Assembly (NCBI RefSeq): GCF_042686125.1
Contig: NZ_JBHUOV010000001.1
Span: 248,001-312,000, forward strand
Source of the DNA: Oceanihabitans iliipiscarium
GTDB taxonomy: Bacteria > Bacteroidota > Bacteroidia > Flavobacteriales > Flavobacteriaceae
DNA: 64,000 nucleotides
Reading direction: 5' to 3'
The stretch's first letter is position 1. The number at the start of each line of letters is the position of its first letter. The position numbers and the translations under genes are program-made. Below, one piece after another: positions 28,301-35,383 of this stretch. The notes under the pieces were generated by a model. The model saw nothing but the letters and a program-made list of their open reading frames with translations, did no database searches and was not told the origin of the DNA.

Positions 28301-28748
28301 ATCTCAATTTACTGTTCCGTTATATGATTTTTATGCAGCAGCAGGAAGTTTTAGCGAAATGCAAGACGAAAAAGATTACAGTTTAATACCTGTTCCTGAA
28401 AGATTTGCCTCAGATAATTATTTTGCATGTAGAGTAATTGGAGAATCAATGAATAAAACAATTCCAAACAACTCGATTTGTATTTTCAAAAAAAATGTAA
28501 CAGGTTCTCGCAGTGGTAAAATTTTATTAATAGAAAATACCGATTCTTTCGATCCAGATTTTAATTCAGCCTTTACAGTAAAAACTTATTCAAGTGAAAA
28601 AACTATTACAGAAGAAGGTTGGCAACATAATTCAATTGTATTGAAGCCTAATTCTTATGATGATGGTTTTAAGAGTATTATAATTAATGAAGAAAATAGT
28701 ATTCATATGAGAATAATAGGAGAATTTGTTGAAGTAATAGAAAACTAA
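25383..28748 (+). CDS. PLD nuclease - SF2 helicase - DUF3427 - LexA-like (S24) fusion protein
   Basis: A protein of 1121 residues from ATG 25383 (1123 from an upstream TTG at 25377, used for the numbering here). Order: a PLD-type nuclease domain (HSK 124-126, GSSN 141-144); an SF2 helicase with ATGTGKT 248-254, DESH 338-341, GMTATPDRTDD and QQLGRGLRK near 537; a middle region; a DUF3427 domain near 780-955 (NKYSRKDICRLLNWEND, STVYGYRT); and an S24/LexA-like C-terminus. The last part has a possible self-cleavage pair Ala989-Gly990 in AAAGSF, Ser1024 in GESM, and Lys1069. The Gly-to-Ser spacing of 34 equals that of E. coli LexA (Gly85, Ser119). It overlaps the Nudix gene. I infer a DNA-acting defence or repair enzyme controlled by DNA damage; the overall system is not recognised. 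Confidence 0.85.
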   Translation: MDRVFNKKFKDSLLTGFIDKSLDSDTLYQPELLVNRKIPRKKVLSTIIKELENCETFFISVAFVTTSGVAALINTFKTLDEKGIKGKILVSQYLNFTHPEALKRLSQFKNIELKIVTKENSHSKGYIFKHTNYYNVIVGSSNLTSSALSTNKEWNMKVSARNSSSIVHKVINEFNNDFEIGEIVNEIYIKKYDEIYKKQFLVYKKSEAELSSKLNLEITPNSMQIEALENLKNLRKENNKALIISATGTGKTYLAAFDAKTFNPKRLLFVVHRLNIAKKAMETFKTIFGKSKTMGLYSGNQRELDKDFVFSTVQTISKSNHLEQFEKDFFDYIIIDESHRSGADSYIRLIEYFNPSFLLGMTATPDRTDDKDIYSLFDHNIAYEIRLNKAMEENMLIPFHYYGVTDLSVNNEILENESDFRLLTAEERVNKIITKIEFYGSDNGITRGLIFCSKKNEAKELSEKFNQRGYKTVALTGDSSEDDRTKAIELLESDNLSIKLDYIFTVDIFNEGIDIPKINQVIMIRPTQSAIIFIQQLGRGLRKTDNKYYLTIIDFIGNYKNNYLIPIALYGDTSFNKDKIRKLISEGSSMIPGESTINFDEITKERIYASIDSAKMQMLTDLKLDYINLKSRIGHIPMMMDFVNNEAREPFSFIEYSKSYFNFISKVDKTFDKSLDKNLSELLELFSKEINNAKRIEESIILKELLNNNELSISKLNKLIFDKYQYKPSAETIKSCISNINFSFIRKEKQVVYLEKNTLRFYDEFIKTLTNTTFKEFLLDSVNYSIYTFNKNFNIDYYRGGLLLFNKYSRKDICRLLNWENDISSTVYGYRTRNEITPCFVTYHKSDDIEDTIKYNDYFVSPSIFAWESRSNRKLSSQEIKNVINSKRILLFVKKEDAEGTDFYYMGDASIIKDSIQQAIMPDSGQPVVHFKFQLEQPVKDDLYNYITAVSREKLPQNNGKPEKKIIENEENTSQFTVPLYDFYAAAGSFSEMQDEKDYSLIPVPERFASDNYFACRVIGESMNKTIPNNSICIFKKNVTGSRSGKILLIENTDSFDPDFNSAFTVKTYSSEKTITEEGWQHNSIVLKPNSYDDGFKSIIINEENSIHMRIIGEFVEVIEN

Positions 28749-28872
28749 AAAATTATAATTCCGGAAATGCTGCTACAAAACCTTTTACGACTACTTTAAC
28801 AGAGTTGATAAATACTTTTGATAGGTAAATCACAACTTATAGCTTCTAATTAAATTATTATTAGATATTTAC

Positions 28873-28880
28873 TATATTTG
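28873..28880 (+). promoter_or_regulatory. Candidate -7 promoter element for the 86-residue protein gene
   Basis: TATATTTG fits the Bacteroidota -7 consensus and ends 38 bases before the ATG at 28919. No convincing -33 element was seen. Confidence 0.4.
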
Positions 28881-28918
28881 GTTTTTAACTAAGCAATCAA
28901 TTTATAAAACACTAAACC

Positions 28919-29179
28919 ATGTCAAAAGTCATTAAAATAGATATTGAATTAGCCTTATTTGGAAATCAATCGAACACTATTGATGTTACCAAGGAAGTTC
29001 AGGATGCTCTTATGGGAGATGATATCACCATTTCAGCCAATAAATTAGGCGTTGCAGATCCTGCTCCAGGTGAGACCAAACACTTTTCTGTAAAAGCTAA
29101 TATTACTATTGATGATAACCCATCTTATCCTTTCTACTACATTGGAAAAGATTATGAAACATTAGATTTCATTCCATAG
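28919..29179 (+). CDS. Small conserved-looking protein of unknown function (possible DUF3395-like)
   Basis: An 86-residue acidic protein with no signal peptide or membrane helix. The segments IDIELALFGNQSNTIDVTKE and LGVADPAPGETKHFSVKANI predict an all-beta domain. They resemble, by eye only, the DUF3395 domain found at the C-terminus of DnaJC11-type proteins, where an N-terminal DVT and an internal LG-DP-PG pattern recur. The gene stands alone on the plus strand between the LexA-fusion gene and the convergent lipase gene, with its own promoter-like box. It could belong to either neighbouring system or to neither. The family link is weak. Confidence 0.65.
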   Translation: MSKVIKIDIELALFGNQSNTIDVTKEVQDALMGDDITISANKLGVADPAPGETKHFSVKANITIDDNPSYPFYYIGKDYETLDFIP

Positions 29180-29228
29180 TAGATTCATTTTTTTAAATAA
29201 TATTTAGGTATTGACATGTATATACGAT

Positions 29229-30398
29229 TTACAAGTCTGATACCAAATACAATTTATTTAAGTTTTTAAACTCTTGGTTATCCCACTCTTTTAAAACACT
29301 AACATAATAATTGTAAGGCTTGTGTTGAAAGAATTTAGGTTCTTTTTTATACCATTTACCAGTATCGTCTTGCTCATAGGCTTTAAGTTCTTTTTCGCTT
29401 AAGCCTTTAACATCAACTTCAACTTTTGGATATTCAAATGCAGGAAGTTCTTTTAATTTGCCTGTAGGATAGTAATTGATATCTGCAACAAACTCTGGCA
29501 TCACCACTTTTCCAAATTTCAGTCCAATCACTTTATTAATTAAAGAATTGGTGTTCTTAACATGACTTTTTAAGCCGCGTTCAAACAATCGTATAAACGC
29601 ATCTTGGCCAAGTTTTTTTGCTTTAAATTCTTCTTTTCCAAAAAGCCAGCTTTTAATTTTATCTTTTGTAACTAGTTTTTCTTCTTCATAATTAAACGGT
29701 AAATAAGGCACTGGATCTTTAGGATTAATTATGGAATAGCTTGTACCTTCATGACTGAAACGTGAATTATACTCATTGGCAAACTCTTTATTTCCAGACA
29801 TTGGTTGCGCATAGGCATAGGTTTTATAAGCGTTTTTTTGCGATAATTTATGTGCTGATAAGTTTTCTAAATAGGCTCTAGTCATTGTCGCTAAAGCACC
29901 ACCTTGACTATGGCCAGTAATTACAATATCATAAATACCTTTTTGATTTAAAGCTTTAATTTGCTCTATTATTTTTTCAGAAAGCAAGACAATGGTTAAT
30001 CCATAACCTGCATGAACAGAAGCGTCCTTATCTTTTGCAAATTTGTAATCATAAGATTCTTCATTAATGAATATCGTCCCTTCAGCTGGAATCATAGCTG
30101 AATAAAAATTTTCTACCCAACTAATGATTTTATCAGTAGAGCCTCGATATGTAATAACACCTACTTCTCCATTTTCATAGACCTCAAACTTATTGTCCAT
30201 GCTTAAAATTTCTGAGGTATATTTTAGATTAAATTCATTCGGAATGATTTCATTATTAGATCCAAATTGTTTTAAGAAATTAAAACTATTGCACATACTA
30301 ATGGTGTAAGTGGCTTCATGAGGATTAAATCCTGGTATGATTTGCCCAAATGAAACTATCGAATGTAAGAGGACGATTAAGGCTATAAATACTTTCAT
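29229..30398 (-). CDS. Secreted class 3 lipase-like alpha/beta hydrolase
   Basis: A 389-residue protein with signal peptide (VFIALIVLLHSIVSFGQ). The nucleophile elbow is GHSQGGALATM with Ser164, and NPKDPVPYLPF supplies a likely catalytic Asp, as in lipase class 3 enzymes. The upstream GVITYRGSTDKIISWVENF segment is the oxyanion region of that family. The substrate may be a lipid or phospholipid ester. It is the last gene of a minus-strand run after the CHASE2-TIR gene, separated by 84 bases, so co-transcription is possible but not shown. If linked to that gene it might be an envelope-acting effector; this is speculation. Confidence 0.85.
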   Translation of the reverse strand: MKVFIALIVLLHSIVSFGQIIPGFNPHEATYTISMCNSFNFLKQFGSNNEIIPNEFNLKYTSEILSMDNKFEVYENGEVGVITYRGSTDKIISWVENFYSAMIPAEGTIFINEESYDYKFAKDKDASVHAGYGLTIVLLSEKIIEQIKALNQKGIYDIVITGHSQGGALATMTRAYLENLSAHKLSQKNAYKTYAYAQPMSGNKEFANEYNSRFSHEGTSYSIINPKDPVPYLPFNYEEEKLVTKDKIKSWLFGKEEFKAKKLGQDAFIRLFERGLKSHVKNTNSLINKVIGLKFGKVVMPEFVADINYYPTGKLKELPAFEYPKVEVDVKGLSEKELKAYEQDDTGKWYKKEPKFFQHKPYNYYVSVLKEWDNQEFKNLNKLYLVSDL

Positions 30399-30482
30399 AC
30401 TGTAATAACTAATGGTTAAAAAAAATATTGTCCATTCATTAATTACAAAAATGATTCCAAAATAACTTTTACATCGTTAAGC

Positions 30483-32087
30483 CTATATTTCTTTTGCTAA
30501 TTCCTCCTTTATAGCCTCAATAAAATTAGGATTAACTGTTATATCAGTAAAGTTTATATGTTGAAAAGCTTCAGGCACACAATCGTATGAAAACACAATT
30601 GGCATTAACCGAATAAGTTCTTCTACAGAACGTTTTACAGCAAGGTCCATTTCGTTTTTACAATGATTTTTGCCGTAATATTCTTCAGAGATTATAGGAA
30701 TAAAGACTTTTGAATCGACTATTTCCCACATATATTTAGCTGTAAATGGTTCGCCTATACCTATACTTTTTTCATCAAAAAATATTTTTAATTTTTTACC
30801 ATTAATAGTTGCTGATTCTAAAGGTTCGAGCACATTTTTCTTGACCCATTCACTATTACCATGGGAATAACTAATAAATACATCATTTTTTTCAGAACCC
30901 TCAGCAACACCAGTAACTAAAAATTTATAAGCAAAACGCCATGCCAGGACTGCTGCAACAAGAATAGAAATAAGTGTTAATCCTACTGGCAAGACCTTTC
31001 CAGTTGCTAATATTCCTAATCCTAATAACATTAAAAGCACACTACTTATTACAAAAGATAATATTGCAATTACCAAAGGCTTGGTCTGTAATGACTTGAC
31101 ATATTTAAATAGTAAAGCAAAAACTAATACTGTAAACAAGCCGAAAAATATAATTAACCCAATAATTACTGGTATACTATCTAAGGGTTGTTTGGCTAAT
31201 TGGTTATGATTTAATTGGTCAAGTAAAGCCCAAGTAACTAAATGTGTTCCTGTTTGATTAATTGGTACTAATTGGTCTTCCTCTAAACTACCAACAATCA
31301 AAATCTGATCGTTCATATTAAGAGGTTTAGAAAAAGTCCCTCCACCTATTTGACCAGGTTCATGCTTAAATGTTATGGTGTGAGCATCTACATTAGATTT
31401 TGTTCCAATAGGTAAAATATAATCTCGAGACTCTAATGGTGTTGATTCATCGAGAATGTCTCTAGCAACCTTTACAGTAAGGGCTTCTACAAATTGATAA
31501 CCACCACTTTCTGTAGGGAATTTTAATTCAGAGGAATAACTTAGTACACCCAACCGTTCTTGAAACTCAGTATGTAAACGAAACCCTTCAAAATAATTCT
31601 CATAAAACTGTCGCGCTTGTTTGGCATCATGATTTTCAAAGTATTTTTTTTCATAATCACGCATATCATAAACACCATACACCTTTACACCCTTGGTTTT
31701 TAAACGTTTTAAAGCTAGGTCAAGAGGTTCGAGTTCCTCTTTATCATTAGTGAAAAAAATATCTAAAATTACTGCTTTCGGACGTTTATTAGCGTCATAT
31801 TGGGCACCAATCGTGTCTAATAAATTAATTAATCGTTTTCTATAATTTCCTTTATCAAATGTTTCTGAATCTTCAGCATGATAAGGCAAATCAATTAAAC
31901 TCATTTTCTCTTTTAAAACAACGCTACTTGTGTCATCCAGATAAAAAGTTTTATAGACATAGTAATCTAATGATTTCCAGAAATTTGTTATAGAAGCTAT
32001 AAGGATTATCGACACTAAAAAAATAAGCAAATAAACACCTAGACGACTTATAGTCGCCATATTTTTAGGCTTTTTAAGTTTTCCCAT
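30483..32087 (-). CDS. CHASE2-type membrane sensor with cytoplasmic TIR domain
   Basis: A 534-residue protein. One membrane helix (near 12-32) leads to an extracytoplasmic CHASE2-like domain (about 40-300; core KAVILDIFFTNDKEE). Three more helices follow (about 303-327, 334-360, 362-388), the layout usual for CHASE2 receptors. Residues about 400-534 are a TIR domain (NDVFISYSHG, IPIISEEYYGKNHCKNEMD). Glu479 in CKNEMD aligns with the position of the catalytic glutamate of TIR NADases, so NAD cleavage is plausible. CHASE2 is normally joined to adenylate cyclases or kinases; a TIR output is unusual. It starts 6 bases after a FecR-like gene, a common partner of CHASE2 proteins. Confidence 0.85.
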   Translation of the reverse strand: MGKLKKPKNMATISRLGVYLLIFLVSIILIASITNFWKSLDYYVYKTFYLDDTSSVVLKEKMSLIDLPYHAEDSETFDKGNYRKRLINLLDTIGAQYDANKRPKAVILDIFFTNDKEELEPLDLALKRLKTKGVKVYGVYDMRDYEKKYFENHDAKQARQFYENYFEGFRLHTEFQERLGVLSYSSELKFPTESGGYQFVEALTVKVARDILDESTPLESRDYILPIGTKSNVDAHTITFKHEPGQIGGGTFSKPLNMNDQILIVGSLEEDQLVPINQTGTHLVTWALLDQLNHNQLAKQPLDSIPVIIGLIIFFGLFTVLVFALLFKYVKSLQTKPLVIAILSFVISSVLLMLLGLGILATGKVLPVGLTLISILVAAVLAWRFAYKFLVTGVAEGSEKNDVFISYSHGNSEWVKKNVLEPLESATINGKKLKIFFDEKSIGIGEPFTAKYMWEIVDSKVFIPIISEEYYGKNHCKNEMDLAVKRSVEELIRLMPIVFSYDCVPEAFQHINFTDITVNPNFIEAIKEELAKEI

Positions 32088-32093
32088 AATGAA

Positions 32094-33275
32094 CTATAGT
32101 TTTGCTAATATTGAGTCTAAATTGTCAGCTAATGCATACCAATAATTAGGATTTTGATATTGATATTCAATCTCTCCTCCTAAGTTATTTCTCAATTCAT
32201 ATGCGTATCCTAAGCCATTATACATGTCTAGTAAATCCATTCCAAAACCCCAGGCTGTATCGTTATCGCCAAGATCGTAGAAATAATTGAATTCTTGAAG
32301 ATAATACTGATAACCACTATCAATAATTAACACTGCATTATCCCAATAACTTACTCCAGTATCATAATTCCCAGCCAAATAGTGTGCTTCAGCTAAATTC
32401 AGATAATGCTCGGCAATAAGTGGGTCATAAGGGTCAATTTCTATCCATAAATTTAAAGCCTTATTTAAAGGCTCTATGGCACCAGATGGATTACCAGAAT
32501 CTAAATACAAACCACCAAGAAGTGAATACTCATCTGCCAAATAAAATGGGTCTTCACCATTATAATAACCCTGATCTAATTCACTTTGATATTGATTAAT
32601 TGCTTCTTGGTAAGTCCCATAATTTGCTGGAGCTTCGTAGGCATCATAATCATAAAACATTTCTGGATCGCCTGCATTAACATAAGTCTTTTTAACGGTG
32701 TATAACTCCCTCTCATTTTTCCTCTTAACGGCTGATTCCTGATCAACGGTAACTGGCACTCTTCTCTGAATTTCAACACTTCCTTCAGAAGTAAAAAACT
32801 TAACGTCTTTGCCTACAGCTTCAACAGTAAACTCTGTACCTTCAACAGCACCTTGATATTTATTATTGGGTCCACTAGCTTTATAAAAATTGAGCTTATT
32901 TGACACATAATGCTTCACTTTCCCAAAAAACGTTTTATGTTTTTCTCCTTTAGGACTAGCCTGAGCCATGTGTTTAGAACCAGGACCTAAGCGCTGCGTA
33001 TTGTTATTGCTTGTTAAAAAAACCGTGGTATATGCTGGCACTTGAAACATCGTACCAGATGGAAATGAATGACCAACCTGAACCGTTGCATTCTGCGGCT
33101 TGCCTTTTGGTAAAGTTACTATAATAGCAACTTGAGGTTCGTCTTTTCCGTTATACTGTAAGTTTGAAATTGTAGATTGTCCTTTTACCGAACTCAGAAA
33201 GAATACCGTTAACAAACAAAATAACAAGTAATGTAGAGATTGATTTGAGGGTTGGTTCATTCTCTTAAAATTCAT
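32094..33275 (-). CDS. FecR-domain protein with TPR repeats, secreted
   Basis: About 393 residues from the ATG at 33275; ATG 33308 (404 residues) and ATG 33260 are alternatives, the last giving the tidiest signal peptide (LLFCLLTVFFLSSVKGQ). After the signal comes a FecR-like domain (VGHSFPSGTMFQVPAYTTVF, GAVEGTEFTVEAVGKDVKF, TSEGSVEIQRRV), then TPR repeats with many Tyr and Asp residues. It lacks the anti-sigma cytoplasmic part of classical FecR, and no sigma factor gene is near. It is followed after 6 bases by the CHASE2-TIR gene. A role as the periplasmic partner or ligand-presenting part of that receptor is inferred from the known FecR-CHASE2 pairing in other bacteria. Confidence 0.8.
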   Translation of the reverse strand: MNFKRMNQPSNQSLHYLLFCLLTVFFLSSVKGQSTISNLQYNGKDEPQVAIIVTLPKGKPQNATVQVGHSFPSGTMFQVPAYTTVFLTSNNNTQRLGPGSKHMAQASPKGEKHKTFFGKVKHYVSNKLNFYKASGPNNKYQGAVEGTEFTVEAVGKDVKFFTSEGSVEIQRRVPVTVDQESAVKRKNERELYTVKKTYVNAGDPEMFYDYDAYEAPANYGTYQEAINQYQSELDQGYYNGEDPFYLADEYSLLGGLYLDSGNPSGAIEPLNKALNLWIEIDPYDPLIAEHYLNLAEAHYLAGNYDTGVSYWDNAVLIIDSGYQYYLQEFNYFYDLGDNDTAWGFGMDLLDMYNGLGYAYELRNNLGGEIEYQYQNPNYWYALADNLDSILAKL

Positions 33276-33423
33276 GGTTTTATTTTTAAAATTAAAATAA
33301 GATAGCATATAAATATAGGAATATTTTTTCGGCGTTTAAAACATATTTAAACTGACTATAAAAAAATTAATTTTTAATTCTTTTACGTGTGATTTACAAT
33401 AGATAAAAAATAGCTTTACAGTA

Positions 33424-33455
33424 TTTTGGTAATCAAATATATAATCGTAAATTTG
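33424..33455 (+). promoter_or_regulatory. Bacteroidota-type promoter of the rplM operon
   Basis: TTTTG at 33424-33428 (-33) and TAAATTTG at 33448-33455 (-7) are 19 bases apart, the spacing expected for the Bacteroidota housekeeping sigma factor. The rplM start codon is 48 bases downstream. This is the best matched promoter in the window. Confidence 0.7.
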
Positions 33456-33502
33456 CAAACTCTTTTTGAGAGAAGAATGTTTAATAAATAAAAATAATTA
33501 GT

Positions 33503-33958
33503 GTGGACACATTAAGCTACAAAACGATTTCAGCCAATAAAGCTACTGTAGATAAGCAGTGGGTTTTAGTTGATGCTGAAGGTCAATCTTTGGGTCGTTT
33601 AGCTTCTAAAGTTGCAAAACTATTAAGAGGTAAACACAAGCCTAGCTTCACACCACATGTTGATTGTGGCGATAACGTAATTGTTATCAACGCAGAAAAA
33701 ATCAACTTAACAGGAAAAAAATGGACTGACAAATCTTACATTCGTCATACAGGTTATCCAGGTGGTCAAAGAAGTTTAACTGCTACAGAATTGTTTGGAA
33801 AAGATCCAGCAAGATTAGTAGAAAAATCAGTAAAAGGAATGCTTCCTAAAAACAAATTAGGTGCTGAGTTATTCCGTAATCTAAACGTTGTTGTTGGTGC
33901 AACTCATAAACATGAGGCGCAAAAACCAAAGACAATTAATTTAAACGAATTCAAATAA
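33503..33958 (+). CDS. rplM: 50S ribosomal protein L13
   Basis: A 151-residue protein starting at GTG (MDTLSYKTISANKATVDKQW), matching the usual flavobacterial L13 start. The conserved segments VDAEGQSLGRLASKVAKLLR and KMLPKN-like GMLPKNKLGAELFRNL are present. L13 binds 23S rRNA early in large-subunit assembly. Its stop overlaps the rpsI start by one base (TAATG), the standard L13-S9 operon. Confidence 0.98.
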   Translation: MDTLSYKTISANKATVDKQWVLVDAEGQSLGRLASKVAKLLRGKHKPSFTPHVDCGDNVIVINAEKINLTGKKWTDKSYIRHTGYPGGQRSLTATELFGKDPARLVEKSVKGMLPKNKLGAELFRNLNVVVGATHKHEAQKPKTINLNEFK

Positions 33959-34344
33959 TGGATGTAATTCACAAAATTGGTCGTAGAAAAACGGCTGTTG
34001 CTCGTGTATATCTTGCTAAAGGAAAAGGTAAGATTACAGTTAATAAAAAAGACATGACAGATTACTTTACTACTGCAACTTTACAGTATAAAGTTAATCA
34101 ACCTTTAGTTATGACTAACAATGATAGCAACTTTGATATTACAGTTAATGTATATGGAGGTGGTATTACAGGACAAGCTGAAGCTATCCGTTTAGCATTA
34201 TCTCGCGCTATGTGCGAATTAGATGCAGAAAACAGATTAACACTTAAACCTGAAGGTTTATTAACAAGAGATCCAAGAATGGTGGAGCGTAAAAAATTCG
34301 GACAGAAGAAAGCGCGTAAGAAATTCCAATTCTCTAAACGTTAA
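33958..34344 (+). CDS. rpsI: 30S ribosomal protein S9
   Basis: A 128-residue protein with IGRRKTAVARVYL at the N-terminus, the GGGITGQAEAIRLALSRA core and the basic C-terminal tail ending KKFQFSKR that reaches the ribosomal P site in S9. It is translationally coupled to rplM through TAATG. Confidence 0.98.
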   Translation: MDVIHKIGRRKTAVARVYLAKGKGKITVNKKDMTDYFTTATLQYKVNQPLVMTNNDSNFDITVNVYGGGITGQAEAIRLALSRAMCELDAENRLTLKPEGLLTRDPRMVERKKFGQKKARKKFQFSKR

Positions 34345-34385
34345 TACCAAACTTGCTGAATTAGTTTTCAGCGCAAAACAAAAAA

Positions 34386-34433
34386 TTAAACTAGTTATTG
34401 TTGTCCTAGTCTATAAGACAGGATTTAGTTTAG
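34386..34433 (+). ncRNA. Candidate structured leader before rpsB
   Basis: In the 166-base rpsI-rpsB gap, TAAACT (34387-34392) pairs with AGTTTA (34427-34432). Inside, TCCT-A-GTCT and AGACAGGA form an 8-bp stem with one bulged A and an ATA loop. Leaders that let S2 repress its own synthesis are known in other bacteria; whether this is one is inferred. Confidence 0.35.
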
Positions 34434-34510
34434 CATCTAAATGGTTATGGCGATTTTAAAAAATGACCACATAATCATTGCTAATTCAACAGAACGTAAA
34501 CTATTACAAA

Positions 34511-35287
34511 ATGGCAGTAGAAGTAAAAGAATTACTTGAAGCAGGTGTACACTTTGGTCACCTAACACGTAAATGGGATCCTAACATGGCTCCTTACGTA
34601 TATATGGAGCGCAATGGCATCCATATTATTAACCTTTACAAAACAGCAGCTAAAATTGACGAAGCTGGAGCAGCACTTGCTAAAATTGCAGCATCAGGAC
34701 GTAAAATTTTATTTGTTGCTACAAAAAAACAAGCAAAAGACATCGTTGCAGAAAAAGCTGGAGGTATTGATATGCCTTACATTACTGAACGTTGGCCTGG
34801 AGGAATGTTAACTAACTTTGTTACGATTAGAAAAGCCGTTAAAAAAATGGCTTCTATTGATAGAATGAAGAAAGATGGAACATTCATGACACTTTCTAAA
34901 AAAGAACGTTTGCAAGTCGATCGTTTAAGAGCTAAGCTTGAAAAAAACTTAGGATCTATTAGTGATATGACACGCTTACCAGGAGCTTTATTTGTTGTAG
35001 ACATTAAACGTGAGCATATTGCAATTAAAGAAGCACAAAAATTAAACATTCCAATATTTGCAATGGTAGATACAAATTCTGATCCACGTCAAGTAGATTA
35101 TGTTATCCCAGCAAATGATGATGCTTCTAAATCAATTGACAAGATTTTAACGCATGTCACTAACGCTGTAGCAGTAGGTTTAGCTGAACGTAAAGCAGAA
35201 AAAGAAGCACCAAAGGCTGAAAAGAAAGCAGCACCAGCTAAAAAAGCTGAAAAAGCAGTTGCAGCCGCAACTCAAGAAGAAGAATAA
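34511..35287 (+). CDS. rpsB: 30S ribosomal protein S2
   Basis: A 258-residue protein from the ATG at 34511. An in-frame TTG at 34478 would add 11 unrelated residues and was rejected. The conserved start (VKELLEAGVHFGHLTRKWDP), FVATKKQAKDIV, ERWPGGMLTNF and the aspartate-rich IPIFAMVDTNSDP are all present. The C-terminus has an Ala/Lys-rich tail (APKAEKKAAPAKKAEKAVA) that is longer than in E. coli S2 but common in the Bacteroidota. It is followed by tsf after a hairpin. Confidence 0.98.
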   Translation: MAVEVKELLEAGVHFGHLTRKWDPNMAPYVYMERNGIHIINLYKTAAKIDEAGAALAKIAASGRKILFVATKKQAKDIVAEKAGGIDMPYITERWPGGMLTNFVTIRKAVKKMASIDRMKKDGTFMTLSKKERLQVDRLRAKLEKNLGSISDMTRLPGALFVVDIKREHIAIKEAQKLNIPIFAMVDTNSDPRQVDYVIPANDDASKSIDKILTHVTNAVAVGLAERKAEKEAPKAEKKAAPAKKAEKAVAAATQEEE

Positions 35288-35321
35288 AACAAACAATTAC
35301 AAAAACAAAACAAGTCGTTTA

Positions 35322-35362
35322 ATTCTTTTTCGCTAAGAAAATTTAATTGAACGACTTTTTTA
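35322..35362 (+). terminator. Hairpin with T tract between rpsB and tsf
   Basis: AAGTCGTTTAATT (35322-35334) pairs with AATTGAACGACTT (35345-35357) with one G-U, and a T run follows. This is a good intrinsic terminator or attenuator inside the rpsB-tsf pair, implying that tsf is at least partly expressed separately. Confidence 0.7.
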
Positions 35363-35383
35363 AATTAAATTAATATGGAAGCT

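Noticed and set aside
24992..33275. Idea that this whole stretch is one integrated mobile island
   Set aside because: No integrase, transposase, attachment repeats or tRNA at the borders were seen; polA and rplM flank it, so only gene content suggests accessory DNA.
34478..34510. TTG start for rpsB
   Set aside because: The 11 added residues do not occur in S2 proteins and fall in the leader region.
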